Assembly: GCF_000497445.1 (NCBI RefSeq)
Contig: NZ_CM002285.1
Coordinates: 5,394,247-5,458,246 of the forward strand
Length of the DNA stretch: 64,000 nucleotides
Direction of reading: 5' to 3'
Source: Streptomyces roseochromogenus subsp. oscitans DS 12.976
Lineage (GTDB): Bacteria > Actinomycetota > Actinomycetes > Streptomycetales > Streptomycetaceae
The number at the start of each line of letters is the position of its first letter. Position 1 is the stretch's first letter. This document shows, piece by piece, positions 34,473-42,092 of the stretch. The notes below the pieces were generated by a model. That model was not told where the DNA came from. It did no database searches and saw only the letters and a list, made by a program, of their open reading frames with translations. A program made the position numbers and the translations under genes.

Positions 34473-35477
34473 TCAGCCGGTCCAGCCGCCGGCCGGTAGC
34501 CCTCGCACACCTCGTGTGTGCGCCGTCACGGCCTGGGCGTTGATCTGGTTGAAGGTGTTGGAGTACGCGTAGCCGGTGGGTTTGTCGTAGCCGTCGACCT
34601 CCCAGAAGGCCAGTTCCCCGACTCCGTGGGAGGCGGCGAAGTTCTCCAGCGCGGCGGCGTCTGACTGCGAGAAGAACTCGTCGTCGTCGTTCTGGCCGGC
34701 GATCGGTGTCAGGCCCATCATCTGGTACGCCTGGGAGTTGGAGATGCCGTAGAGAGCGGCGAGCTGCCCGGCGGTTGCCTGCGCGGCGGATTCGGCGTCG
34801 GAGAGGGCGTTGTGCCCGTTGCCGAAATCCATGGTCATGAGGTTGACGGTGCTGACGTTGACCCCGTTGTCCCAGGCGTCCTGGAGGAGGGCGGTCTGCG
34901 CGGAGGGCAGGCCGTCGGGGGCGACCGCCAGCGTGTAGTCGACCTCGACGGAGGGGTTTTGCGCCTGGAGGGCGGCAAGCGCCTGGTTACGACGGGTGTT
35001 GGCGGCCGTGTCGTCCAGTGTGGCGCCTTCGATGTCGAAGTCGAGCCGGGTGACGCCGTAGGTGTTGACGATGCCGGCGTAGGCGGCGGTCAGATCGGGG
35101 ACCGATGTGCAGGTCTGGGCGAGTTCGCCGCCGGCGGCTCCGCCGAAGGAGATGATGACGTTTCCGCCGCTGTCCTTCAGCGCGTTGATCTGTGAGGTGA
35201 ACGCGCCGACGGGGTCGCCGTTGTATTCCCACTGCGCCGTGCAGCCCTCTTGGGGGATGAGGAAGGCCAGTGTGTAGTGCTTCAGGCCGGTGGCGGCCAT
35301 GTCGTCGGCCATGTCACCGGCGGTGCCGGAGCCGATCTGGAGATAGGGGGCCGCGTAGTGCGCGGGCCAGGCGGACGCCGGCTCGGCGCCGGCCGGCTGG
35401 CCGGTGCCGATCAGTGTGGCGCATGCGGTGAAGGGGACAACGGCGGCGAGAGCGGCTCTGGGTGGGCGGATGGTCAT
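34473..35477 (-). CDS. secreted GH18 chitinase-like protein
   Basis: A 334-aa secreted protein from ATG 35477 with AGGA upstream. A signal peptide with a Cys at position 19 ends near QPAGAEP. The GH18 barrel has NVIISFGGAAGGE and the catalytic signature RLDFDIEG (D-x-D-x-E). Late segments ELAFWEVDGYDKP complete the barrel. It has no chitin-binding module. Expected role is chitin or chitooligomer hydrolysis outside the cell. It stands alone between hairpins. Confidence 0.9.
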   Translation of the reverse strand: MTIRPPRAALAAVVPFTACATLIGTGQPAGAEPASAWPAHYAAPYLQIGSGTAGDMADDMAATGLKHYTLAFLIPQEGCTAQWEYNGDPVGAFTSQINALKDSGGNVIISFGGAAGGELAQTCTSVPDLTAAYAGIVNTYGVTRLDFDIEGATLDDTAANTRRNQALAALQAQNPSVEVDYTLAVAPDGLPSAQTALLQDAWDNGVNVSTVNLMTMDFGNGHNALSDAESAAQATAGQLAALYGISNSQAYQMMGLTPIAGQNDDDEFFSQSDAAALENFAASHGVGELAFWEVDGYDKPTGYAYSNTFNQINAQAVTAHTRGVRGLPAGGWTG

Positions 35478-35775
35478 TACTGAGTCCTGGAGGTGGGTTG
35501 GAGGGCGCGTTGGGAAGGCATCAGGACCGGGGCCGCCGCCCGTCGGGCTCGGACCGGGAGGGGCGGCGGCGGTCGGACGCGGAGGGCCTGGAGCACGGAG
35601 CGGGGCGCCACGTCGGTGCCCGGCCGGTGCGGCTGCCGCTGAGCCGGCGACCACCGAGACGCCCTTGCCAAGGGGCGCCGGGTGCTCGGCTTCGGCGAAC
35701 CGTGCGTTGTGGCACGTGAGTTGGCCGGTCACCGGCGGCGCCGAGGAACGGCAGGCGCCTCCGGTGCCGGACGGC

Positions 35776-36351
35776 TCAATGGTGGACGGCCGTGCATTGT
35801 CCGTCGGAGAACAGCGGGGTGGTGTCGACGGGCAGCCCCGGGTCCGGGTCGGCGATGATGTCGGCGTTCTGGGTGACCGATCCCTCGCAGTCGTCGAGGG
35901 CGGGCTCCGGTTGCATGGACGCGGGCCCCATCCACAGGTCGACGTGATGGATGCCGTTCTGCCAGTCCGAGCTGCACTCCGCACACCCGTCCTCCATGAT
36001 GAAGTACTTCTGGAGGTAAGGGACGTAGATGCGGGTGCCGGGAGCGAACTCACCGGGGTCGGTGGCGAAGGTGGACGGCTGGTCGTAGGTGCCGAGGTCT
36101 TCGGTGGCCTCGCTGTGGATCTGCGGGTAGGCGATCTGCGCGGTGCCGTAGTGGCCGTTGCCGTCGTCGTTGTCGTTGTAACCGTAAGACGTGACATTGA
36201 CGTTGACTGTCTGGCTCTCGGAGGACCTGGCACCGTGGAGATGACCGCTCGTGTCGGGGGTGCCGGTCGTGGCCGATGCTGACGGTGAGATGAGGGCGAG
36301 CGACAGGGCGCTCGCGGCCATGAGCAGCGGTGGCGTGAGACGATGACGCAT
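35776..36351 (-). CDS. secreted 3D/double-psi barrel-like protein
   Basis: A 191-aa secreted protein. The signal peptide is RHRLTPPLLMAASALSLAL followed by a cut near SASA. The mature part has VTSYGYNDN at the start, FAPGTRIYVPYLQKYFIMED in the middle and GIHHVDLWMG near the end, matching the pattern of 3D-domain and RlpA-like double-psi barrels, with a Cys pair in GCAECSS. Such domains bind or cut cell-wall glycans. Its neighbour is a chitinase-like enzyme, but the two are separated by about 300 bp. Confidence 0.7.
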   Translation of the reverse strand: MRHRLTPPLLMAASALSLALISPSASATTGTPDTSGHLHGARSSESQTVNVNVTSYGYNDNDDGNGHYGTAQIAYPQIHSEATEDLGTYDQPSTFATDPGEFAPGTRIYVPYLQKYFIMEDGCAECSSDWQNGIHHVDLWMGPASMQPEPALDDCEGSVTQNADIIADPDPGLPVDTTPLFSDGQCTAVHH

Positions 36352-36852
36352 GGAACCTCCTTGGATCCTGCGGGACATGGGCTCCGGCAGCACGCGTTCG
36401 AGGTGACCGAGCCCGGAGACCGGTGAGGTGGCAGCGGCGGATGTGAGCCGCGGACGGCATAGTTGCCGAAAGGGATGCCGGCCCGTCGTCTGCAAGGGCG
36501 GGCGGCGTGGCCCGCGGAGAAGTTACGGTGGGGCGACCAGGGCAGGGTGTCCGGCTGAGAGCGCGGCCTTCGTTCTACTGAAGGACGGCAGGGGCCTGGT
36601 GAAGTGTGCGTCCGCGACGTGCTGAAGAGGTCATGCGGATGAACCTCGCTTTGGATGTGGGGGGGCCGCGTCCGCGCCGAGTGGTCGGGAGGACCACGCG
36701 ATCCGGGTGTGCGGCGCCTCGACGCGCGGCTGACCCCTGCCCAGGCCACCGGAGGGATCGCCGTCCGGGCCCTGGAGCGGGTCGAGCAGTGATGCCGGGA
36801 CACCGCATGCGACGGTGGCGCTGAAGCCTGCCGGTGTGCTCATGCCGGTGTA
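36352..36852. other. non-coding gap, nothing assigned
   Basis: No convincing gene. A short plus-strand frame from about 36636 begins MNLALDVGG, reminiscent of the first strand of ROK kinases, but loses similarity at once. This could be a remnant; I do not call it. Confidence 0.4.
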
Positions 36853-36875
36853 CCGTTAGGAAAGTTTCCTAACGG
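36853..36875. promoter_or_regulatory. perfect 23-bp palindrome
   Basis: Perfect 11-bp arms (CCGTTAGGAAA and TTTCCTAACGG) around a single G, in an AT-richer patch. This looks like a strong dimeric repressor operator. The nearest genes are the secreted 3D-like protein about 500 bp to the left (minus strand) and the RsbW-like gene to the right. ROK-family sugar regulators have operators of this general style, but the assignment is a guess. Confidence 0.6.
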
Positions 36876-37131
36876 CAGGGACCGTAGTGAATCTGTCAGT
36901 GGACTGTCAATGGTGTGGCGCAGATTGAGAGACTGCGCCTGCGTATGGTCGGGAGGGCGGCCGGGGCTGACGGTGGCCGTGGCGCCGGGGCCGTCATGAA
37001 CTCCCGCTAGTTGGTTCAGTCGCTCAGTTGGTTCAGCCGCTCAGCAGCATGGCTTTGGCCTGCGGGACTTCATCCCAGCAGCCGCTCAGCGTGGGGAACC
37101 GAGCGAGCAGGCGGCCACCCCCCACGAAGCG

Positions 37132-37587
37132 TCAAACCCCCATGTGAAGGTCGGCCCATCGGGTGGTCCTCTCGGGGTGGTGGGATATGCCGTGTCGTGC
37201 GGAGAGAGCCGCGACGATGTCGGTCCCGCGACCGTTTTCCCTGTGTTCGGCGGGGTGGAGGTCATCGTGCGACGGTCGTCGCCGAGGTACCGGCCCCGCG
37301 TCGGTGACCTCGATACGCAGCGCGCGACGGTGGCCGGGCGCAGGCAGGGAGAGCCGCAGCACTGCCGGCGGCCGTGCGTGGACGATGGCGTTGGTGGTCA
37401 GCTCCGAGATCACCAGGAGGGCGTCGTCGGCCGTCGGGGTGGGCACGCGCCATTGGGCGAGAACGGTGCGTGCCCGTCGGCGTACGGCGCAGACGGCCTC
37501 GGGGATGTGCGGCAGCGGGCAGACGTGCTCGACCCACGCGGGCGGGTCCACCGGGGCGTCGGACGTGCTCGGGGCAGGGGCGCTCAT
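37132..37587 (-). CDS. RsbW-like anti-sigma factor / ATP-binding protein
   Basis: A 151-aa GHKL-fold serine kinase-like protein. The N-box is ELTTNAIVHA, followed by EVTDAGPVP and ENGRGTDIVAALSARHG as the G-box. ATG 37587 follows GGAGG by nine bases. Streptomyces carries many such proteins that bind sigma factors or anti-anti-sigma partners; no partner is adjacent here. Confidence 0.88.
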   Translation of the reverse strand: MSAPAPSTSDAPVDPPAWVEHVCPLPHIPEAVCAVRRRARTVLAQWRVPTPTADDALLVISELTTNAIVHARPPAVLRLSLPAPGHRRALRIEVTDAGPVPRRRPSHDDLHPAEHRENGRGTDIVAALSARHGISHHPERTTRWADLHMGV

Positions 37588-37663
37588 CCTCGGCCACCTC
37601 CACTGGTCTCTGCTTCTCATGGCGGAAGCGGCGGCTGGTTCGGTGCCGCTGGTGGCGGCCGGG

Positions 37664-37963
37664 TTACTCGGCGTTGGCGAGGATGTGGACCAGCGCCGTG
37701 ACGGCCTGTTCGGCGTCGTCGCCTTCGGCGCGGACGGTCACGGTGCTGCCGGCGGTGGCGCCCAGCCCCATGACGGCGAGCACCCCGGTCGGGTTGACCG
37801 TCCGGTCGGCGTACTGCAGTTGTATGGCACTGACGAATGCCGCTGCGGCGCGGGCGAGTTGACCCGCGGGCCGGGCGTGGAGGTTGGCGGGCAGGACGAC
37901 GGCCGTCTCGTGCGTGGACGCGGTCGTCGCGGTCGTGGTGGTGGACTCAGAGCTTGTGGACAT
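37664..37963 (-). CDS. HPr-family phosphocarrier protein
   Basis: A 99-aa HPr-like protein with phosphorylatable His 29 in NLHARPAG and the fold ending DAEQAVTALVHIL. A 20-residue Ser/Thr-rich extension precedes the domain. ATG 37963 follows AAGGAGG. It overlaps dhaM by 17 bases, so it probably relays phosphate from the local Enzyme I to DhaM. Residues around position 46 should be checked to see whether HPr kinase-type control is possible. Confidence 0.9.
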   Translation of the reverse strand: MSTSSESTTTTATTASTHETAVVLPANLHARPAGQLARAAAAFVSAIQLQYADRTVNPTGVLAVMGLGATAGSTVTVRAEGDDAEQAVTALVHILANAE

Positions 37964-38339
37964 GGCGGGCCTCCTTGGCGGCGTCGGCGACGGTCTTGAG
38001 GTCGGCGCCGGATGCGGCGGTGACGACGGCTGCGACGGCTCCTTCGACGAAGGGCGCGTCGACGATCAGCACGTCGGGGCTGGGATGGTCTTCCAGGACG
38101 GTGCGGGCGGTCAGGACGGAGCTGCCGAGGTCCGGCAGGACGACGACACCCCGGCCCCGGTCGACGCTGCGGATGGCGTCGAGGACGAGGTCGTAGCTGG
38201 TACCGATCCGGCCGTCGTCGGTGCCTCCGGCGGTGGCGAGGGGGACCGTGTCGGAGCCGATCTGCTGCACCAGCAGGCGAAGGCCCGCGGCGAGCTCGGC
38301 GCTGTGGGACACGAGTACGATGCCGACAGATGCGCTCAT
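37947..38339 (-). CDS. dhaM: PTS-dependent dihydroxyacetone kinase phosphotransferase subunit
   Basis: A 130-aa EIIA-Man-like domain with the phospho-His 12 in VGIVLVSHSAELA. It rephosphorylates ADP bound to DhaL. It lacks the fused HPr and Enzyme I domains found in some DhaM proteins; here those functions are separate genes. The ATG at 38339 lies eight bases after a candidate -10 hexamer, so the mRNA may be leaderless. Confidence 0.92.
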   Translation of the reverse strand: MSASVGIVLVSHSAELAAGLRLLVQQIGSDTVPLATAGGTDDGRIGTSYDLVLDAIRSVDRGRGVVVLPDLGSSVLTARTVLEDHPSPDVLIVDAPFVEGAVAAVVTAASGADLKTVADAAKEARHVHKL

Positions 38340-38347
38340 GAACAGTT

Positions 38348-38376
38348 ACGTTAAATCTCGGAACGCTGTTCATCAA
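38348..38376 (-). promoter_or_regulatory. candidate dhaM promoter
   Basis: On the minus strand TTGATG and TAACGT are separated by exactly 17 bp. The -35 hexamer lies inside the IclR operator, so binding would block it. The -10 ends eight bases before the dhaM ATG. Confidence 0.55.
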
Positions 38377-38384
38377 TAGTGAAC
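38361..38384. promoter_or_regulatory. IclR operator copy 1
   Basis: GAAC, then after 3 bp GTTCATC, then ATAG TGAAC form three half-sites. The layout matches the site at 39346-39369 at most positions. It lies between dhaM and the iclR-type gene, so the regulator probably controls both. Confidence 0.7.
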
Positions 38385-38400
38385 CAGGGAGAAATTTTCG

Positions 38401-39180
38401 ATGGTGCAGGCGGTACAGCGGGCGGTGCAGATCCTGCGGGAGCTCGCGTCCACCGGGCCCCGGCTCGGAGTGACCGAGCTGGCCGACCGCCTGGGCGTGG
38501 CCAAGCCGACCGTGCATGCGCTGCTGCGCACGCTGGAGGCCGAGGGGCTGGTGGTGCAGGACCGGGACAGCTCGAAGTACCAGCTCGGCCCGGATCTGGT
38601 GCAGCTGGGCAACGCCTACCTGGACACCCAGGAGCTGCGGACCCGCTCGCTGACCTGGGCGGACCAGCTCGCGAACCGGACGAATGAGGCGGTCTGGGTG
38701 GCCGTGCTCACCGGTGACCACGTCATGGTGGTGCACCATGCCTTCCGGCCCGAGGGGGCGGTGCAGATCCTGGAGGTGGGCGCCAGCATCCCGTGGAGCA
38801 CGTGCGCCCTGGGCAAGGCGATCGTGGCCTTCCTTCCGGCCGGCGAGCGTGAGCGGCTGCTCGCGGGTGAGCCGGCTGTGCTCACCGGCGCCAGCATCAC
38901 CGACCCGGAGGAGCTGGCCGGGCAGCTGAACGAGGTCCTCAGGACGGGCTATGCGATCGAGGACCAGGAATCCGCCATCGGTGACGCGGGTATCGCATCC
39001 CCTGTCTTCGACCGGTCCGGCGGGGTGGTCGGCGCTCTCGGCATCGTCGGCCCCGTCGAGCGCGTGCTGGCCGAATCCGCACGTCAGGAGCTTGCGGTCG
39101 CCGTCCGGGAGACCGCCCGCAACCTCTCCCGCGACCTGGGCGCCCCCCGTGGGACAGCTGCTCGGACCGCGATGACCTGA
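38401..39180 (+). CDS. IclR-family transcriptional regulator
   Basis: A 259-aa regulator with an N-terminal winged helix (VTELADRLGVAKPTVHALLR) and a C-terminal effector domain (STCALGKAIVAFLP; AIGDAGIASPVFD). ATG 38401 follows GGGAG. It resembles glycerol regulators of the GylR type. Its neighbours are a glycerol facilitator and dihydroxyacetone kinases, and matching operators lie upstream of itself and the facilitator, so it most likely represses this regulon. Confidence 0.9.
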   Translation: MVQAVQRAVQILRELASTGPRLGVTELADRLGVAKPTVHALLRTLEAEGLVVQDRDSSKYQLGPDLVQLGNAYLDTQELRTRSLTWADQLANRTNEAVWVAVLTGDHVMVVHHAFRPEGAVQILEVGASIPWSTCALGKAIVAFLPAGERERLLAGEPAVLTGASITDPEELAGQLNEVLRTGYAIEDQESAIGDAGIASPVFDRSGGVVGALGIVGPVERVLAESARQELAVAVRETARNLSRDLGAPRGTAARTAMT

Positions 39181-39313
39181 CCCGCCCCCGCAACTCGGCG
39201 ACGGTCGGCCGCCCCTCCGCTCGCCACCTGATCCAGGCCCCTCGGCACGCCGCCGTGGGGCCTTCTTCGTGTCGGCGGAACTGCCGGCGGAACGCGAGCG
39301 TCTGCCGAACCTC

Positions 39314-39342
39314 TTGACAGGCCGGAAACGCAGCCTTAATTT
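39314..39342 (+). promoter_or_regulatory. sigma-70-type promoter of the facilitator operon
   Basis: TTGACA and TAATTT are separated by exactly 17 bp, a near-consensus HrdB-type promoter. The IclR operator starts four bases further on, at the expected transcription start. Confidence 0.75.
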
Positions 39343-39345
39343 CCC

Positions 39346-39369
39346 GAACAACGTTCATCCATGATGAAC
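39346..39369. promoter_or_regulatory. IclR operator copy 2
   Basis: GAAC, then GTTCATC CAT GATGAAC. The last 17 bp form a perfect palindrome with 7-bp arms. It overlaps the start region of the facilitator promoter and matches the site upstream of the regulator gene. Confidence 0.8.
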
Positions 39370-39525
39370 GAACCGCCAGCCGGATGCTCGATCCGCCCGG
39401 CTTCCCCCTGAGCGGCCGCCAGGTTGCCCCGACCCTGATGAACCTGGCGGCCACCTCCCTTCACAGCCCGCTCCCCGCGGAGGAGGTGAGACGCCCGAGC
39501 CGCCGTCCGGCTCTGGGCGCCTTCC

Positions 39526-40296
39526 ATGGAAGAAAACACCTACCCACAGAAGCTTGTGGCCGAGATGCTGGGCACCGCGATGCTGGTGTTCATCGGCGTC
39601 GGTTCGGTCCCCGCAACGCTCATCGTCAACGGCAAGGCGCCGTTCACCTTCGCCGACCTGGGCATGATCTCGCTGGCGTTCGCCACGGTCGTCATCGCGA
39701 TGATCTACGCGATCGGCCACATCTCCGGCTGTCAGATCAACCCGGCCATCACCCTCGCGCTCGCCGCGACGAAGAAGATGCCGTGGCGGGACGTCCCCGG
39801 CTACATAGCCGCCCAGGTCGTCGGCGCGGTCCTGGGAGCCCTCGCGATCATCGGGGTGCTCGGCCACCAGGCCGTGACCGTCGGTCTGGGCATCGCCAAC
39901 TACGGCCCCCAAGTCGGCGCCGGCCAAGCCTTCTTCGCCGAGGCCGTCGGCACCGCCATCCTCGCCTTCGTCGTCTTCGGCGCCATCGACCGCCGCTCGG
40001 CAGGCGGCTTCGCCGGACTCGCCATCGGCCTGGCGGTGTTCGCCGTCATCATGGTGGTCGGACCCGCCACCAGCTCCGCGATCAACCCCGCCCGCGTCGT
40101 CGGCCCCATGCTGGTGGGCCAGGTGTTCAACGGCACGGTCCACTGGAACCAGCTGCCGGTCTACCTGATCGGCGACATCGTGGGTGCGGTTGCCGCCGGT
40201 TTCCTGTACGTCGCCCTGAACGCCAGTCGCGGCATCGCCGCCACCACGGATGTGACGGCCGAGCCGGTCGCCGCCGCTGAAGGAGCCCTGTCATGA
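39526..40296 (+). CDS. glpF: aquaglyceroporin / glycerol uptake facilitator
   Basis: A 256-aa MIP channel with six hydrophobic segments and both pore motifs (GCQINPAIT and SSAINPARV). The second loop reads NPAR rather than the NPMR-type of some facilitators, so an aquaporin-like pore is possible. It heads the dha operon, coupled to dhaK by ATGA, which argues for transport of glycerol or dihydroxyacetone. Confidence 0.9.
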   Translation: MEENTYPQKLVAEMLGTAMLVFIGVGSVPATLIVNGKAPFTFADLGMISLAFATVVIAMIYAIGHISGCQINPAITLALAATKKMPWRDVPGYIAAQVVGAVLGALAIIGVLGHQAVTVGLGIANYGPQVGAGQAFFAEAVGTAILAFVVFGAIDRRSAGGFAGLAIGLAVFAVIMVVGPATSSAINPARVVGPMLVGQVFNGTVHWNQLPVYLIGDIVGAVAAGFLYVALNASRGIAATTDVTAEPVAAAEGALS

Positions 40297-41291
40297 AGAA
40301 GCTGATCAACGCCCCTGAAGCGGTGCTGGCCGAGGCGCTGTCCGGGATCGCCGCCGCCCACCCCGGACTGAAGGTCGACGCGGAGAACAAGGTGATCGCC
40401 CGCGCCTTGGGCACGAAGCCGGGCAAGGTCGCCCTCGTCTCCGGCGGCGGTTCCGGGCACGAGCCCCTGCACGGCGGCTTCGTGGGCAAGGGCATGCTGG
40501 ACGCCGCCTGCCCAGGCGAGGTGTTCACCTCGCCCGTGCCCGGCCAGATGCTGGCCGCGGCCCAAGCCGTCGACGGCGGCGTGGGCGTGCTGTTCATCGT
40601 GAAGAACTACACCGGTGATGTCCTCAACTTCCAGATGGCCGCCGAACTGGCTGCCGAGGAGGGCATCACCGTGGAGACGGTCCTGGTCGACGACGACGTC
40701 GCCGTCCAGGACTCCACCTGGACCGCAGGGCGCCGGGGCACCGGAGCCACCGTCTTCGTCGAGAAGATCGCCGGAGCACTCGCGGAGCAGGGCGGCAGCC
40801 TCACCGAGGTCGCCGACATGGGCAAGCGGGTCAACGCCGCTTCCCGGTCCTTCGCGGTGGCGCTGACCGCCTGCACCACCCCCGCCTCCGGCAAGCCCGG
40901 ATTCGACCTGCCCGAGGACGAGATGGAGGTCGGCGTCGGCATCCACGGCGAACCCGGACGGCGCCGCGAGAAGCTGCGCCCGGCCAAGGAGATCGTGGCC
41001 ACCGCTCTGGACGCGATCCTCGCCGACCAGCCGCTCGTCGCCGGCGACGAGACCATCGTCATGGTCAACGGCCTGGGCGGCACCCCGCTCATCGAGCTGT
41101 ACGTGGTCTTCAACGAGGTTGCCGCCGCACTCGCGGACAAGGGCGTGGTCGTCGCCCGCAGCCTCGTCGGCAACTACGTGACCAGCCTGGACATGGAGGG
41201 CGTTTCCCTCACCGTGTGCAAGGCCGATGCCGACATGCTGTCCCTGTGGGACGCGCCTGTGAACACCCCGGCGCTGCGCTGGGGCATCTGA
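40293..41291 (+). CDS. dhaK: dihydroxyacetone kinase subunit DhaK (copy 1)
   Basis: A 332-aa subunit that binds dihydroxyacetone covalently. The substrate His is residue 218 in [10 protein letters not shown], the same number as in E. coli, and [15 protein letters not shown] supplies the general base. AAGGAG precedes the start. It forms the first of two dhaKL pairs here. Confidence 0.95.
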   Translation: MKKLINAPEAVLAEALSGIAAAHPGLKVDAENKVIARALGTKPGKVALVSGGGSGHEPLHGGFVGKGMLDAACPGEVFTSPVPGQMLAAAQAVDGGVGVLFIVKNYTGDVLNFQMAAELAAEEGITVETVLVDDDVAVQDSTWTAGRRGTGATVFVEKIAGALAEQGGSLTEVADMGKRVNAASRSFAVALTACTTPASGKPGFDLPEDEMEVGVGIHGEPGRRREKLRPAKEIVATALDAILADQPLVAGDETIVMVNGLGGTPLIELYVVFNEVAAALADKGVVVARSLVGNYVTSLDMEGVSLTVCKADADMLSLWDAPVNTPALRWGI

Positions 41292-41444
41292 ACCGAGCCG
41301 GGGGCGGGGCCACGCGCGACGCGAGGGCCGGGCCGGGGCCTTCCCGCTGCCAAGCCCGCCCGGATCGCACCCCTCGCGTCTTCCCCCCGCCCCCGGCTCA
41401 CCCAACGCTCGACCAGCCCCGTACCGACCATGAACGGAGACTCC

Positions 41445-42092
41445 GTGGACACCGACCTCGCCCGCACGTGGGTGCAGGCCATCGCAGCCGCCGTGGACCA
41501 GCACAAGGACCACCTCACCCAGCTCGACTCGGCCATCGGCGACGCCGACCACGGCACCAACATGCACCGCGGCTTCTCCGCCGCCGTCACGGCCCTGGCC
41601 GACTACGAGCCGGACACCGCCGGAGCCGTACTGGTCAAGACCGGCACCACCCTCATCTCCACCGTCGGCGGCGCCTCCGGGCCGCTCTACGGCGGTGCCT
41701 TCCGTGCCATCGGCAAGGCCCTGGACACCCCCACCGCCGACCCGCAGCAGGTCGCCACCGCGCTGGCCGCCGGCCTCGCGAGCATCCAGAAGCTCGGTGC
41801 GGCCGCACCCGGCGACAAGACCATGATCGACGCCTATGCCCCCGCACTGGCCGCCTTCGAGCAACAGGCCGCGGCTGGAGCCGACTTGGCCGCCGCGGCC
41901 GCGGCCGCCGCCGACGCAGCCGAGGAGGGCATGCGCGCCACCACCCCGATGCAGGCCCGCAAGGGCCGCGCCTCCTACCTCGGCGCCCGCAGCATCGGCC
42001 ACCAGGACCCGGGCGCCACCTCCACCGCCCTGGTCTTCCGCGCCCTCGCCGAGACGCTGGCGTCCCGCGCCGAGCCGCTGGGGGCCCGATGA
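41445..42092 (+). CDS. dhaL: dihydroxyacetone kinase subunit DhaL (copy 1)
   Basis: A 215-aa ADP-binding subunit that passes phosphate to dihydroxyacetone. The Mg-binding Asp cluster is LDSAIGDADHGTNMHRG and the nucleotide cap includes VGGASGPLYG and KTMIDA. GTG 41445 is chosen because CGGAGA precedes it; an in-frame ATG at 41430 has none. There is a 153-bp gap after dhaK. The stop overlaps the Enzyme I start. Confidence 0.94.
   Translation: MDTDLARTWVQAIAAAVDQHKDHLTQLDSAIGDADHGTNMHRGFSAAVTALADYEPDTAGAVLVKTGTTLISTVGGASGPLYGGAFRAIGKALDTPTADPQQVATALAAGLASIQKLGAAAPGDKTMIDAYAPALAAFEQQAAAGADLAAAAAAAADAAEEGMRATTPMQARKGRASYLGARSIGHQDPGATSTALVFRALAETLASRAEPLGAR

Noticed and set aside
36606..36824. 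ROK-kinase N-terminus (MNLALDVGG)
   Set aside because: Similarity covers under ten residues and no downstream frame continues it convincingly.
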